Below are positions 36,909 to 46,157 of a stretch of 64,000 nucleotides of DNA, one piece after another. The notes under the pieces are model-generated. The model saw only the letters and a program-made list of their open reading frames with translations. It was not told where the DNA came from and made no database searches. The stretch spans positions 248,001 to 312,000 of the forward strand of contig NZ_AUSW01000034.1 of NCBI RefSeq assembly GCF_000471625.1, given 5' to 3'. How positions within the stretch are numbered: position 1 is the stretch's first letter; the number at the start of each line of letters is the position of its first letter. Origin of the DNA: Psychrobacter aquaticus CMS 56. Lineage in GTDB: Bacteria; Pseudomonadota; Gammaproteobacteria; Pseudomonadales; Moraxellaceae. The position numbers and the translations under genes were made by a program.

Positions 36909-37307
36909 TTATCTATTCAAGATATCGATGATCTGCAGCGTTTCATTAATCACCGTTACAATATTATTTTCTGGCGTACGAATACGAACGTAGCGGTCAT
37001 CATAACGGTCTAACACAACAGAACGATCATAATCTCTTCTGTCAATCTTGCCGACTACTCTATAACCGTATTTATCAAGATCGCGCTTAAATGAGGCATT
37101 AGGGCTAGCATTGCGATAAGCATTGATGTTGGGTTGAGCGTTGCCACTATGCTTGTAATCTTTACTAATATGAGCAGAGTTACCCTTGGCATTTCCGTGA
37201 CCGTTGCCATTATTCCCATGATTGTCTTTTGCCATAGCAGGTAAGCAAATCAATGAGGTAGCAGTAATGCCAGCGATGGTTAATAACTTTAAATTAGCAG
37301 TATTCAT
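36909..37307 (-). CDS. Small secreted protein with Gly/Asn/His-rich region
   Basis: 132 residues, no assigned family. Signal peptide about 1-26 (LLTIAGITATSLICLPAMA), then a Gly/Asn/His-rich stretch (DNHGNNGNGHGNAKGN). The C-terminal half (FKRDLDKYGYRVVGKIDRRDYD and later RIRTPENNIVTVINETLQII) is charged and probably beta-rich. The composition recalls RcnB/CigR-type periplasmic proteins, but this is a loose resemblance. Convergent with metG, which shares the terminator region. Probably periplasmic or outer-membrane associated. Confidence 0.65.
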   Translation of the reverse strand: MNTANLKLLTIAGITATSLICLPAMAKDNHGNNGNGHGNAKGNSAHISKDYKHSGNAQPNINAYRNASPNASFKRDLDKYGYRVVGKIDRRDYDRSVVLDRYDDRYVRIRTPENNIVTVINETLQIIDILNR

Positions 37308-37868
37308 AATGTTATCCTTAAAGTATTTATACGAAAAAATTAAGTAGATATTAGAGTCTATTACACCTTCACTACCTCAAAATAAACATGGTATGAGTGG
37401 TAGACTTACTATAACTTTCGAATAAAAATTGGCTTAAGCTAATTATAAAGTGAGATCGTAATAGCTGCGTTGCTGGTTTGTACTCTTTTCAAGTATCGTT
37501 TTACCACATAACAAGATGTCCTAAGTGGCATCTTTTTTATGGGCAGAATAAATAAGAACTCAGCGCATAAGACAGTCAATGCATGCCTTAATAACACCCG
37601 TGACGAATACGCTTTAATTTCTTATTGCGATAAGTTACATTACTGTCATAATATGAACATAATGATCGATGGAATGATTACTTTATTGTTAGCCTGCTAT
37701 TTTGGCATCAACATAGCATTGACTCGGCTAACCTGCATTTTCCAATATCATTTTTCAAAATCAAGCATAATTTAGGCAAGCATAAGCACTATAACCAGTA
37801 GGCTTAGCACGTCTCATAATATTGGCTTGGTCTTTTACGATTGCTATAAACTACGAGTTAACCTAATA
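37308..37868. other. Gap upstream of the first binding-protein gene
   Basis: 561 bases between divergent genes. It holds a terminator-like hairpin at 37512-37536 and a 78-codon frame (37539-37775) with no sign of being real. The last part is presumably the promoter of the transporter genes. Confidence 0.5.
37512..37536 (+). terminator. Orphan terminator-like hairpin
   Basis: AAGATG and CATCTT arms (with inner C-G pairs) followed by a T-run. No gene ends nearby on the plus strand, so it may close a short untranslated transcript. Confidence 0.55.
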
Positions 37869-38921
37869 ATGACTATTGCCACTACCTTACGCTTGAGCCT
37901 ATACGGTGCTGCTATCAGCGCTACTCTTGGATTGATTGGCTGTTCAAATACTACTGACACAGCCGCAACAACTGATGAAAACGCAGCGGCTGATACCGAC
38001 AAGCCTGCCAAATCATTGGCCATCACCCAAATTGTCGAACATCCGTCATTAGATGAGATGCGCCGCGGCATTATTGATGAGTTGGCTGACAATGGCTATG
38101 TGGAAGGTCAAAACCTAACTGTCAATTTTCAAAGCGCCCAAGGCAACACGGCAACAGCAGGTCAGATTGCAAAACAGTTTGCAGGTGACAATCCCGATGC
38201 CATCGTAGCAATCTCGACGCCATCTGCTCAGTCTATCGTCGCCTCAACCAAGACAGTTCCAGTCATTTATACCGCCATCTCAGATCCTGTCGCAGCAAAG
38301 CTGATTGACGAAAATAACGTACCTATCCAATCTAATGTCACAGGCTTGTCCAGCGAGCTACCTATCGAGCCGCAGTTAGACAATATTCAAAAGATCGCGC
38401 CCAACGCAAAGACCATTGGCTACGTTTATAGCCCAGGCGAAGTCAATTCCGTTGTGGTGCTCAATCAACTCAAAAAAGCCGCACCAGCACGTGGGCTTAA
38501 AATATTAGAAGTCACCGCCAATCGCCCAACGGATGTTGCCATGGCGACTCGTAGCCTTGCTGGTCGCGTCGATGTGATTTACACCTCGTTAGACAACAAT
38601 GTTGTGTCAGCGTTTGAAGCGATGGCTGGTGCCGCAAACGAGCTTGATATTCCAGTCATTGCCTCAGATGAGTTTAGCGTGAGACGCGGTGCTACTGCTG
38701 CCCTAGGTGTCAATGATTATGACTTTGGTCGTACGACGGGCAAAATGGTATATCGTGTATTAAATGGCGAAGCGATCAATACGATTAAGCCTGAAGTGAT
38801 GAATACTCTAACCTTATACGCAAGTCCCAAGCACGCCGCTGAGCAAGGAGTAAGCTTGACAGATGACTTGTTAAAAAACGCCATCAATATCGATAAGCAA
38901 GCACAGAGTGCGAATAAATAG
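37869..38921 (+). CDS. ABC transporter substrate-binding lipoprotein, copy 1 (TrpX type)
   Basis: Periplasmic receptor of an ABC importer. The start at 37869 (MTIATTLRLS) gives a lipoprotein signal with lipobox LIGC at Cys25; the frame is open further upstream through a TTG, which is rejected. After an acidic/Thr-rich linker, two Rossmann-like lobes: ITQIVEHPSLDEMRRGIIDEL, NLTVNFQSAQGNTATAGQIA, ISTPSAQSIVAS, YVYSPGEVNSVVVLNQL, VIYTSLDNNVVSAFEAM and IPVIASDEFSV. The family is the ABC_sub_bind group used for Trp or related ligands in TrpXYZ systems. It is paralogous to the next gene, 116 bases downstream. Ligand not determined. Confidence 0.88.
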   Translation: MTIATTLRLSLYGAAISATLGLIGCSNTTDTAATTDENAAADTDKPAKSLAITQIVEHPSLDEMRRGIIDELADNGYVEGQNLTVNFQSAQGNTATAGQIAKQFAGDNPDAIVAISTPSAQSIVASTKTVPVIYTAISDPVAAKLIDENNVPIQSNVTGLSSELPIEPQLDNIQKIAPNAKTIGYVYSPGEVNSVVVLNQLKKAAPARGLKILEVTANRPTDVAMATRSLAGRVDVIYTSLDNNVVSAFEAMAGAANELDIPVIASDEFSVRRGATAALGVNDYDFGRTTGKMVYRVLNGEAINTIKPEVMNTLTLYASPKHAAEQGVSLTDDLLKNAINIDKQAQSANK

Positions 38922-39037
38922 TGCCAAAAACTGATATTTAGCCGTCTATCTTTTATATCGAGGGCTCTTTTTACCCTTTATTTTATTCATTTATTAAATA
39001 ATGTACGGACACATTATTATTTTCAGGAGTGAGACCC

Positions 39038-40075
39038 ATGTTGTATCAAAGTCGTTTTGGTCATTTCAATTTTAGTAAAGCGCTATTATTAGGCGGCGTT
39101 TGTACCGCTATCTTAACAGGTTGTAATCAGTCAGCCCAAGATACCAGTACTACTGATAGTGCTACTGGCGATGCCGCAACAGCAATGAAGACTGTCGCAA
39201 TCACCGCTATCGTTGAACATCCAGCGCTTGATGATGTACGCAAGGGTGTGATCGACGAGTTAAATGAGGCGGGCTTTAAAGACGGTGAAAACTTAACCGT
39301 TAACTTTCAAAGTGCGCAGGGAAACACAGCCACTGCTGGCCAGATTGCCAAGCAATTTGTTGCAGACAACTCAGACGTTATCATCGCGATTGGCACGCCA
39401 TCAGCGCAGTCAGTAGCGGCGGCGACAAGCAGTATTCCTTTGGTATTTTCAGCAGTGACTGACCCTGTCGCAGCCAAACTGGTAACCAAACTAGATGGTT
39501 CTGGCACCAATGTCACTGGTGGCTCTGATGCCCTTCCTTATGAGCCACAGATTGAATTGATGCGTCAAATCATTCCAAATTTAAAGAATGTTGGTTACGT
39601 TTATAGCCCAGGTGAAGTCAACTCAACCACCATTTTGAACAATCTAAAAGAAAAACTGACTCCATTAGGCATCAATGTACTCGAAGCGCCAGCGCAGCGT
39701 AGTACGGATATTGCGATGGCCGCACGTAGTCTCGAAGGCAAGGTCGATATGATCTATACCTCGACCGATAATAACGTCGTATCGGCCTACGAGTCATTGT
39801 ACCAAGTTGCTAAAGAAAGTAAGATTCCTCTGATTGCTTCAGATACCAGTTCAGTTGAGCGTGGTGCAGTGGCAGCATTGGGTGTGGATTATTACGCGCT
39901 TGGCCGCGAAACGGGTAAAATTGTTGTCCGTATTTTAAATGGTGAAAAAGCAGGCGCTATCCCTGTCTATACTCCACAAATGCTGGATCTATATGTCAGT
40001 CCAACGCATGCCAAAGAACAAGGCATTACTTTGTCACAAGCGGTTATCGATAAAGCAAAAGAAGTGGTAGAATAA
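39038..40075 (+). CDS. ABC transporter substrate-binding lipoprotein, copy 2 (TrpX type)
   Basis: Same family and order of motifs as copy 1 (IVEHPALDDVRKGVIDEL, NLTVNFQSAQGNTATAGQIA, IGTPSAQSVAAAT, YVYSPGEVNSTTILNNL, MIYTSTDNNVVSAYESL), so the two are tandem paralogues. The start at 39038 (MLYQSRFGHF) has CAGGAG eight bases upstream. Lipobox LTGC has Cys29. 345 residues. A terminator at 40173-40213 and 628 bases in all separate it from the permease gene. Two binding proteins may widen the range of ligands. Confidence 0.88.
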   Translation: MLYQSRFGHFNFSKALLLGGVCTAILTGCNQSAQDTSTTDSATGDAATAMKTVAITAIVEHPALDDVRKGVIDELNEAGFKDGENLTVNFQSAQGNTATAGQIAKQFVADNSDVIIAIGTPSAQSVAAATSSIPLVFSAVTDPVAAKLVTKLDGSGTNVTGGSDALPYEPQIELMRQIIPNLKNVGYVYSPGEVNSTTILNNLKEKLTPLGINVLEAPAQRSTDIAMAARSLEGKVDMIYTSTDNNVVSAYESLYQVAKESKIPLIASDTSSVERGAVAALGVDYYALGRETGKIVVRILNGEKAGAIPVYTPQMLDLYVSPTHAKEQGITLSQAVIDKAKEVVE

Positions 40076-40172
40076 CGCATTTTTATAGTTGGCTTATCAT
40101 AGCAACCGTAAGATAGATGTCCATTTTGACCATGTCATCATTTGCCGTTTTCTATGATGTTAAGTGTTTAGT

Positions 40173-40213
40173 ACAAGAAACCCAGCTATGAATCAGTAGG
40201 CTGGGCTTCTTGT
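40173..40213 (+). terminator. Terminator after the second binding-protein gene
   Basis: ACAAGAAACCCAGC and GCTGGGCTTCTTGT form a 14-base stem with one A-C mismatch and a 13-base loop, followed by TT. Confidence 0.75.
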
Positions 40214-40242
40214 TTAAGCAGGCGTTGTTTAAATACTTGAAC

Positions 40243-40408
40243 CTAGAGCGTGTCCTCATTTTAAAAACGGTGATAAAAATGAGATAAATTGCCGTCAAAC
40301 AAGGAAAGTAGCGCAAATAATATCGAGATATTGATAAGCTATTTGACAATGTTTGGCAAAATTTAGCCCATTTAGAGGATAATCGATTGAATTGAGGACA
40401 TGCCCTAG
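40243..40408. mobile_element. 166-base MITE-like element with CTAG ends
   Basis: Left end CTAGAGCGTGTCCTCATTTT (40243-40262) and right end AATTGAGGACATGCCCTAG (40390-40408) are imperfect inverted repeats. Both outer limits read CTAG, which suits a CTAG target duplication as used by IS5-group elements. No coding capacity inside. The interior is A/T-rich with the palindrome AATATCGAGATATT (about 40318-40331). Transposase source unknown. A lone copy of the end lies at 34517-34534. Confidence 0.6.
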
Positions 40409-40703
40409 CTCATTGCTTATAAAGTGCTTATTCAGTATAAAGTATTTACGCCGTTTCTAAATTTGCCATATCTTGAGTCAAATTATTGAGCCAAGGTAGC
40501 CCATGTTAGTTCTTTATCGTGATATGTTTTGGTTTACCCTAACCGCAGATTGCTTAATCTGTTAAATTCACCGCTTAGCTGTTTAGCTAAAATAGACTTA
40601 TAGAATCGTAAATAAGGTAACGCTTATGTATGCAGCCTTATTTAATGAATTAACACCTATAGTGTTATTTGCTAAACGCTTGGTTATGACTTACTGATCT
40701 CTT

Positions 40704-41609
40704 ATGTCCTTAATTGCTTTTTTTGGTGCGCTTGAAAGTGGTCTGATTTATGGCCTAGTCGCACTCGGTGTGCTGATCTCATTTCGTACCCTCGACTTTC
40801 CGGACTTGACCGCTGACGGCAGCTTTCCGTTAGGCGGCGCCGTCGCTGGTATTTCTATTATTGCTGGTATCAACCCATGGCTAGCTTGCGCCTTTGGTAT
40901 GTTGGCAGGCTCAGTCGCTGGTATCGTCACTGCGTGGTTGCATGTCAAGCTTGGCATTTTGCAATTACTTGCCAGCATTTTGGTGATGGTCGCCTTGTAT
41001 TCTATCAATCTACGTATCATGGGTGCGCCAAACTTGCCGCTGTTGGGTGAAACCACGGTATTTAGTACCTTGGTGACTGATGGCAACGGCTATTGGATGC
41101 GCTGTCTAATCATTGGCATGGTCGTACTATTTGCCATGTTATTTTTGAACTGGTTTTATAGTACCGAAACTGGTTTGTCCATGCGAGCAACTGGCTCGAA
41201 CCTACGTATGGCACAGGCACAAGGCATCAACACCTCATGGATGACTATCATCGGTATGGCGATCTCTAACGGTTTGATTGCTTTAGCAGGTGCATTGTTT
41301 GTACAGACGCAAGGCGGCGCCGATATCTCAATTGGTATTGGTACAATTGTCATTGGTTTGGCAGCGGTCATCATCGGTGAAACCATCATTCCTGCCAAGC
41401 GGATTTGGCTGATTACTTTTGCAGTGGTCGTCGGTGCCGTACTATACAAGTTATTTATTCAGGTGGCTCTGTCAAGCGATACGTTACGCAGTATCGGCTT
41501 TGGCCCGCAGGATTTGAACTTGATAACAGCGCTGCTCGTGGTATTGGCCTTGGTATTGCCCAAAGCCAAAAATGAGCTTTTAAGCCGCAAATTACGATCT
41601 CAACGTTAA
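40704..41609 (+). CDS. ABC transporter permease (TrpY/LivH type)
   Basis: Inner-membrane channel subunit with about 9-10 hydrophobic segments over 301 residues. Seen: SGLIYGLVALGVLISFRTLDFPDLTADGSFPLGGAVAG at the start, split here for recognition as the DFPDLTADGSF block, and the cytoplasmic coupling loop GLSMRATGSNLRMAQAQGINT. Later comes VIGLAAVIIGETIIPAKR. This permease type pairs with the ABC_sub_bind family in TrpXYZ-like importers. The ATPase gene follows 67 bases later. It is 628 bases from the binding proteins, so the four genes may form two transcripts. Confidence 0.88.
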   Translation: MSLIAFFGALESGLIYGLVALGVLISFRTLDFPDLTADGSFPLGGAVAGISIIAGINPWLACAFGMLAGSVAGIVTAWLHVKLGILQLLASILVMVALYSINLRIMGAPNLPLLGETTVFSTLVTDGNGYWMRCLIIGMVVLFAMLFLNWFYSTETGLSMRATGSNLRMAQAQGINTSWMTIIGMAISNGLIALAGALFVQTQGGADISIGIGTIVIGLAAVIIGETIIPAKRIWLITFAVVVGAVLYKLFIQVALSSDTLRSIGFGPQDLNLITALLVVLALVLPKAKNELLSRKLRSQR

Positions 41610-41676
41610 CGAATAAAAGCGGCGTAAACAGCGACTGTACTCGCTAAGCTTGAGGCAAACATAAGGAATAACTATT

Positions 41677-42471
41677 ATGATGCAAGCCACAGATTTACGG
41701 TTGACCTTTAATCCAGGTACGCCCATCGAAAACCCTGCCCTACGTGGTATCAATCTCAATATCGCCGATGGTGAATTTGTCACTGTCATCGGTACCAATG
41801 GTGCAGGCAAATCAACCTTTTTAAATGCAGTTAGTGGCACCACACGCGTCGATAGCGGCTCAATTTTGTTAAATGGCATTGATGTCACCAAAAAAACGGC
41901 GCATCAACGCGCCCATTGGGTAGCTCGTGTGTTCCAAGACCCGATGGCTGGGACTTGTGAAGCACTCACCATCGAGGAAAATATGGCGCTTGCTTATAAG
42001 CGTGGTGGTAAGCGTGGTCTCAAATTTGCCCTGAATCCGAACAATCGTGACTTGTTCCGCGAAAAGCTATCTGTCTTAAAACTAGGGCTAGAAAATCGGT
42101 TGACCGACCGTATGGGGCTGTTATCAGGTGGCCAGCGTCAGGCTGTGAGTTTGCTGATGGCCTCATTACAGCCCTCTAAGATTCTCTTGCTTGATGAGCA
42201 TACGGCTGCGCTTGATCCCAAAACCGCCGCTTTTGTTTTGGAGTTGACGGACAAAATTGTTACGGACAATAAGCTCACTACCATGATGGTGACGCATTCA
42301 ATGCAGCAGGCCTTGGCACATGGTACGCGTACCGTTATGCTACACCAAGGTCAAGTCGTCCTAGATGTTGCAGGAGACAAACGTCAAGGCATGACGGTAC
42401 ACGACTTGCTTGATATGTTTGAGCAAACGCGTGGTGAAAAAGTCGAAGATGATAGTTTGATCTTAAGCTAA
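41677..42471 (+). CDS. ABC transporter ATP-binding protein (TrpZ type)
   Basis: Cytoplasmic ATPase that drives the importer. Walker A GTNGAGKST (about residues 38-46), Q-loop RVFQDP, signature LSGGQRQAVSLLMA (about 149), Walker B LLLDEHTAALD (about 170-180), where the Pro after Glu in most ABC proteins is His, and H-loop VTHSMQQA. 264 residues. The His after the catalytic Glu fits this subfamily as far as I recall. Located 67 bases after the permease gene; a terminator follows, so it is the last gene of the importer set. Confidence 0.9.
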   Translation: MMQATDLRLTFNPGTPIENPALRGINLNIADGEFVTVIGTNGAGKSTFLNAVSGTTRVDSGSILLNGIDVTKKTAHQRAHWVARVFQDPMAGTCEALTIEENMALAYKRGGKRGLKFALNPNNRDLFREKLSVLKLGLENRLTDRMGLLSGGQRQAVSLLMASLQPSKILLLDEHTAALDPKTAAFVLELTDKIVTDNKLTTMMVTHSMQQALAHGTRTVMLHQGQVVLDVAGDKRQGMTVHDLLDMFEQTRGEKVEDDSLILS

Positions 42472-42497
42472 CTTAAAATAAAAATACCCGCTCATAA

Positions 42498-42533
42498 ACC
42501 TTCAAGAAAATTCACGTTTCTTGAGGGTTTTTT
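42498..42533 (+). terminator. Terminator after the ATPase gene
   Basis: ACCTTCAAGAAA and TTTCTTGAGGGT form a stem with one G-U pair, followed by a run of T. Confidence 0.85.
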
Positions 42534-42631
42534 TGTTATCTATGGTTAATGATCCTATAAAGTTTATGCGCTTCATTATATAGTCGTTATATGTGAGACT
42601 TTACCTATCCAGCTTATCTATGAGATTCGTC

Positions 42632-44989
42632 ATGCGTAAAATTCCTGTTTATAGCCACCCTGCGGCTGGTTGGCCAGCACTGATCTCCTCTGCTCGTAAG
42701 CTAATGGACTATCAGACTTTTTTGCGCGGCAGCGTAAGTGTGCTAAAAAGCAATCAACCCCAAGGTGGATTTGACTGCCCAGGCTGCGCATGGCCCGATC
42801 ATAAGTCACATAAGGCGATAGACGTCTGCGAAAATGGTATCAAAGTGGTTGCGAGTGAAACCATGACAAAAAAGGCAGATGCGGCATTTTTTGCAAGACA
42901 TACTGTCACTGAGCTACAACAATGGTCAGGCTACGAGCTTGAGCACAGCGGTCGTCTATCAGAGCCAGTATATTATGACGCGGCGCAAGACCGCTATTTA
43001 CCAATCTCTTGGGAAGCGGCTTATCAATGTATCGCTGAACAGCTAGGGCAGCTTGATTCGCCAGATGAAGCGTTATTTTATACCTCAGGCCGAGTCACCA
43101 ACGAGCCTGCCTTTATGTATCAGTTATTTGTGCGCTGCTTTGGTACTAATAATTTGCCAGATTGTTCTAACATGTGTCATGAGCCAACCTCAGTGATGTT
43201 GGGTAAACAGTTGGGTGTTGGCAAAGCCACGGTGAGGCTAGAAGATTTTGAACAGGCCAAACTGATATTGATGTTTGGGCAAAATCCTGCAACCAATCAC
43301 CCGCGTATGCTTGAAATGCTCGCCCATGCTCACCAGCAAGGGTGTTGCATTATATCGATCAACCCTATGCGTGAACAAGGTTTACGTAAATTTAAGAATC
43401 CGCAAAAACCTTCCCATATGGTAGCAGGTCAAAGCGATGATATGGTCGATGAGGTCATTCAAATTCAAATCGGTGGCGATGCAGCATTATTAACAGGTAT
43501 CGCTAAGTGGTTGACTAAAAACAAGAGAATGAATCAGCACTTTATTCATGAGCATACTTTAGGATATGAGGCGCTCGACGTGTGGCTTCGTCAGCAGTCA
43601 TGGACAGATGTGGAGCGAGGCTCTGGTATCAGTCAAGAGCAAATCATTGCTATTGCCAAACTGGTTGCCGACAGCCCAGCGACGATTTGTACATGGGGCA
43701 TGGGTATCACCCAGCATGTGCAAGGCGATGATAATGTGGCGATGATTGCCAATTTACTACTACTAATGGGTATGATTGGCATTGATGGTGCAGGCGCCTC
43801 CCCAGTGCGCGGGCACTCCAATGTGCAGGGTGACCGTACTATGGGCATCCATGAACGTCCTGCACAAAAATTACTGGACAGCCTTGAACGTGTTTTTAAA
43901 CGTCCGATGCCGCAGGAGCACGGCTATGACGTTGTGACAGGTGCAAAAGCACTGATAGCTGGAAAGTTAAAAGTCTTTATGAGTATGGGTGGGAATTATG
44001 CGGTTGCCGCACCTGATACCAGTGCCATTCAGCAAGCCTTAACCACGACACAGCTCAATATTTTTGTCGGCACCAAGCTCAATGAAACCATGTTATATCC
44101 GAGTGCCAATAATTTAATTTTCCCTTGCTTAGGTCGTACCGAACGCATAGTCACTGCCAAAGGTGAGCAGTTTGCGACCATCGAAGACTCTATGTGTCAG
44201 ATTGTGCCGACTCAAGGTAAACTTAAACCTGTTAGTGACATGCTAAAGTCTGAAGCACAAATTGTCGCAGACATAGCAACTTATGTGTTCGGATCTGGTT
44301 CTTCAATTCCTTGGCAAGCAATGAGTGAAGATTTTGATATCGTTCGTGACTATATCGCTCAGGCGATTGATGGATTTGAGAATTTCAACCAACGTATTCG
44401 TGCTACAGAACGCGGCTTTCACCTATATCACCCAGCGCGCCATCGCGTATGGAACACTGACAGTGGTAAAGCCCAATTTGAGGTGCCACAGTACTCGATT
44501 ACCTATGTCGCGGCGCAGATGACAGAGGCCACTTTATCGTTTAAAGATCATGCGAAAGATATTGACAACAATGATGGCTCTCAACATAACACGCAAAAGA
44601 TTTGGCAGTTAACCAGCGTTCGTAGCCATGACCAATTTAACACCATGATTTTTGGCTATAACGACCGCTATCGCCAAACCAATCGCCGAGATGTTTTGTT
44701 TATGCATCCAGATGAAATCAGTCGCTTAGGTTGGCAAAAAGGCGATCCTGTGATGGTCACCCGCCACGCCAACAAAAACAGCTCGGATCAGCCGCGGCAA
44801 CTGGGTCCACTGGTACTCACTGAGATGGACATTGCATCAAATGCTGTTGCAGCTTACTACCCTGAGTGTAATGATTTATTTGACTTAGACACGCATGCAC
44901 CTAACTCCCATATACCAGCATATAAATCTACAACGGTCTTTTTGCAAAGAGTAGATGTAGATGCTGGCATGGCTGAGCCCGTATCGTAA
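42632..44989 (+). CDS. YdeP/FdhF-type molybdopterin oxidoreductase
   Basis: Cytoplasmic molybdenum enzyme of the DMSO-reductase superfamily, close to the formate-dehydrogenase alpha-like (YdeP) group. Seen: HPAAGWPAL, a two-Cys motif FDCPGCAWPD (about residues 46-55), RLSEPVYYDAAQDRYLPISWEAA, SGRVTNEPAFMYQLFVRCFG, DCSNMCHEPTS in the region of the metal ligand, FGQNPATNHPRMLEMLA, MGMGNY-like MSMGGNYAVAAPDTS, and a C-terminal molydopterin-binding domain (RSHDQFNTMIFGYNDRYRQ). The start is uncertain: ATG at 42632 (MRKIPVYSHPAAGW) is preferred, 42620 or GTG 42593 are possible. fdhD follows 85 bases later. Physiological substrate unknown. Confidence 0.85.
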   Translation: MRKIPVYSHPAAGWPALISSARKLMDYQTFLRGSVSVLKSNQPQGGFDCPGCAWPDHKSHKAIDVCENGIKVVASETMTKKADAAFFARHTVTELQQWSGYELEHSGRLSEPVYYDAAQDRYLPISWEAAYQCIAEQLGQLDSPDEALFYTSGRVTNEPAFMYQLFVRCFGTNNLPDCSNMCHEPTSVMLGKQLGVGKATVRLEDFEQAKLILMFGQNPATNHPRMLEMLAHAHQQGCCIISINPMREQGLRKFKNPQKPSHMVAGQSDDMVDEVIQIQIGGDAALLTGIAKWLTKNKRMNQHFIHEHTLGYEALDVWLRQQSWTDVERGSGISQEQIIAIAKLVADSPATICTWGMGITQHVQGDDNVAMIANLLLLMGMIGIDGAGASPVRGHSNVQGDRTMGIHERPAQKLLDSLERVFKRPMPQEHGYDVVTGAKALIAGKLKVFMSMGGNYAVAAPDTSAIQQALTTTQLNIFVGTKLNETMLYPSANNLIFPCLGRTERIVTAKGEQFATIEDSMCQIVPTQGKLKPVSDMLKSEAQIVADIATYVFGSGSSIPWQAMSEDFDIVRDYIAQAIDGFENFNQRIRATERGFHLYHPARHRVWNTDSGKAQFEVPQYSITYVAAQMTEATLSFKDHAKDIDNNDGSQHNTQKIWQLTSVRSHDQFNTMIFGYNDRYRQTNRRDVLFMHPDEISRLGWQKGDPVMVTRHANKNSSDQPRQLGPLVLTEMDIASNAVAAYYPECNDLFDLDTHAPNSHIPAYKSTTVFLQRVDVDAGMAEPVS

Positions 44990-45074
44990 GTGATGAGCGA
45001 CGTATTCAGTCATAACCCTACTTGCAAGGCAGATAAAAAATAATGCGGCTAATTAGACACGATAGTTTGTTTTT

Positions 45075-46109
45075 ATGATGGCTCATACTCACATTAAAGA
45101 AGACGATCAATTTGATCAGCGATTCTTATCAAATAAAAATCCAGAGGCCGCAGAAACCGCTATCACGCCGCTTTCGCGCACCCATTTATCACAAAAGCAC
45201 GCCTATTTATCAAATAAACCTCAGGTTATTGCTCAGACTCACATTGATTACCAGCCTGTTAGTTTGGCAGTAGAAGCTGCCATTGCTATCGTCATCAATG
45301 GTATTCACTATGCTGTACTGATGGCCAGCCCTCATCAGTTAGAGTATTTAGCCGTTGGCTTTTTGTTTAGCGAAGGTCTGATTCATCATAGTCACGAGCT
45401 ACTTGATTGGGAAGTTAACCAGCTGACAGATATCGCAAGTTATCGAAGTTTTACACAAGACTTGGATAATGAAAATATTGACTCAGAAGAGTTTGAGAAA
45501 ATATCCCAGCAGTTGCAAGACTACGATATTTATGTGGTGGAGCTGATACTAAACCAGCGCTGTCACCAGCGTATTCAAGCACAAAAACGTCAGCTAGCTG
45601 GACGTACAGGCTGCGGCATGTGCGGTATCACTGGGTTAACACAAGCCCTACCCGATCTTAGTAGTTATTCGCAAAGCAGCATAGCGACCGAGTACAAACA
45701 TGGCTCAAAGAAAAAATCCACAATTCCCAGTCTTGATTATTTATTAAACATGCGTCAAGAGGTCGACGCTTTACAACATACCCATCAATTAACTGGTGCG
45801 GTGCATGCGGCAGCAACGATGCAAAATCAACGGCTATGTCTGTTTGAGGATGTGGGACGTCATAACGCCCTTGATAAACTGATTGGCTGGCAACTGCGAC
45901 AAAAAATAGAAGTCGAGTGTGTCCTAATGACATCGCGTCTGTCAATTGAGCTGGTACAAAAATCCATTCGTGGGCATATACCTTGGCTCGTTGGCATGTC
46001 TGCACCAACCAGTACAGCGGTGCGTATAGCTGAGCGTTATGGATTGGGATTGGCCGGATTTTTACGTCATGATAGAGTGACTTATTATTCGGGTTACTCA
46101 GACTCCTAA
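45075..46109 (+). CDS. fdhD: FdhD sulfurtransferase for formate dehydrogenase activation
   Basis: Transfers sulfur from cysteine desulfurase to the molybdenum cofactor, which formate-dehydrogenase-type enzymes need. The catalytic CxxC pair is in RTGCGMCGITG (about residue 177-186). Other blocks: LEYLAVGFLFSEGLI, GAVHAAATM and LFEDVGRHNALDKLIG, then LMTSRLSIELVQK. The 344-residue length includes a poorly conserved N-terminal stretch of about 50 residues. Encoded just downstream of the YdeP/FdhF-type enzyme, so it is its likely maturation factor. An ATG at 45078 gives the same protein minus one residue. Confidence 0.93.
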   Translation: MMAHTHIKEDDQFDQRFLSNKNPEAAETAITPLSRTHLSQKHAYLSNKPQVIAQTHIDYQPVSLAVEAAIAIVINGIHYAVLMASPHQLEYLAVGFLFSEGLIHHSHELLDWEVNQLTDIASYRSFTQDLDNENIDSEEFEKISQQLQDYDIYVVELILNQRCHQRIQAQKRQLAGRTGCGMCGITGLTQALPDLSSYSQSSIATEYKHGSKKKSTIPSLDYLLNMRQEVDALQHTHQLTGAVHAAATMQNQRLCLFEDVGRHNALDKLIGWQLRQKIEVECVLMTSRLSIELVQKSIRGHIPWLVGMSAPTSTAVRIAERYGLGLAGFLRHDRVTYYSGYSDS

Positions 46110-46157
46110 GTAGCTGCACTATATTTTTGATACCTATCATTTGTAGACATGAAACTT

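Larger units (their letters stand above)
40076..40703. other. Gap between binding-protein and permease genes, with MITE-like element
   Basis: 628 bases without a gene. It contains the terminator of copy 2 (40173-40213), a 166-base MITE-like element (40243-40408), and about 295 further bases with the presumed permease promoter. Confidence 0.6.

Noticed and set aside
37539..37775. 78-codon plus-strand frame between the secreted protein and the first binding protein
   Set aside because: It starts at the end of the hairpin T-run, has no ribosome site, odd composition (many Asn, Cys, His), and no recognisable motif.
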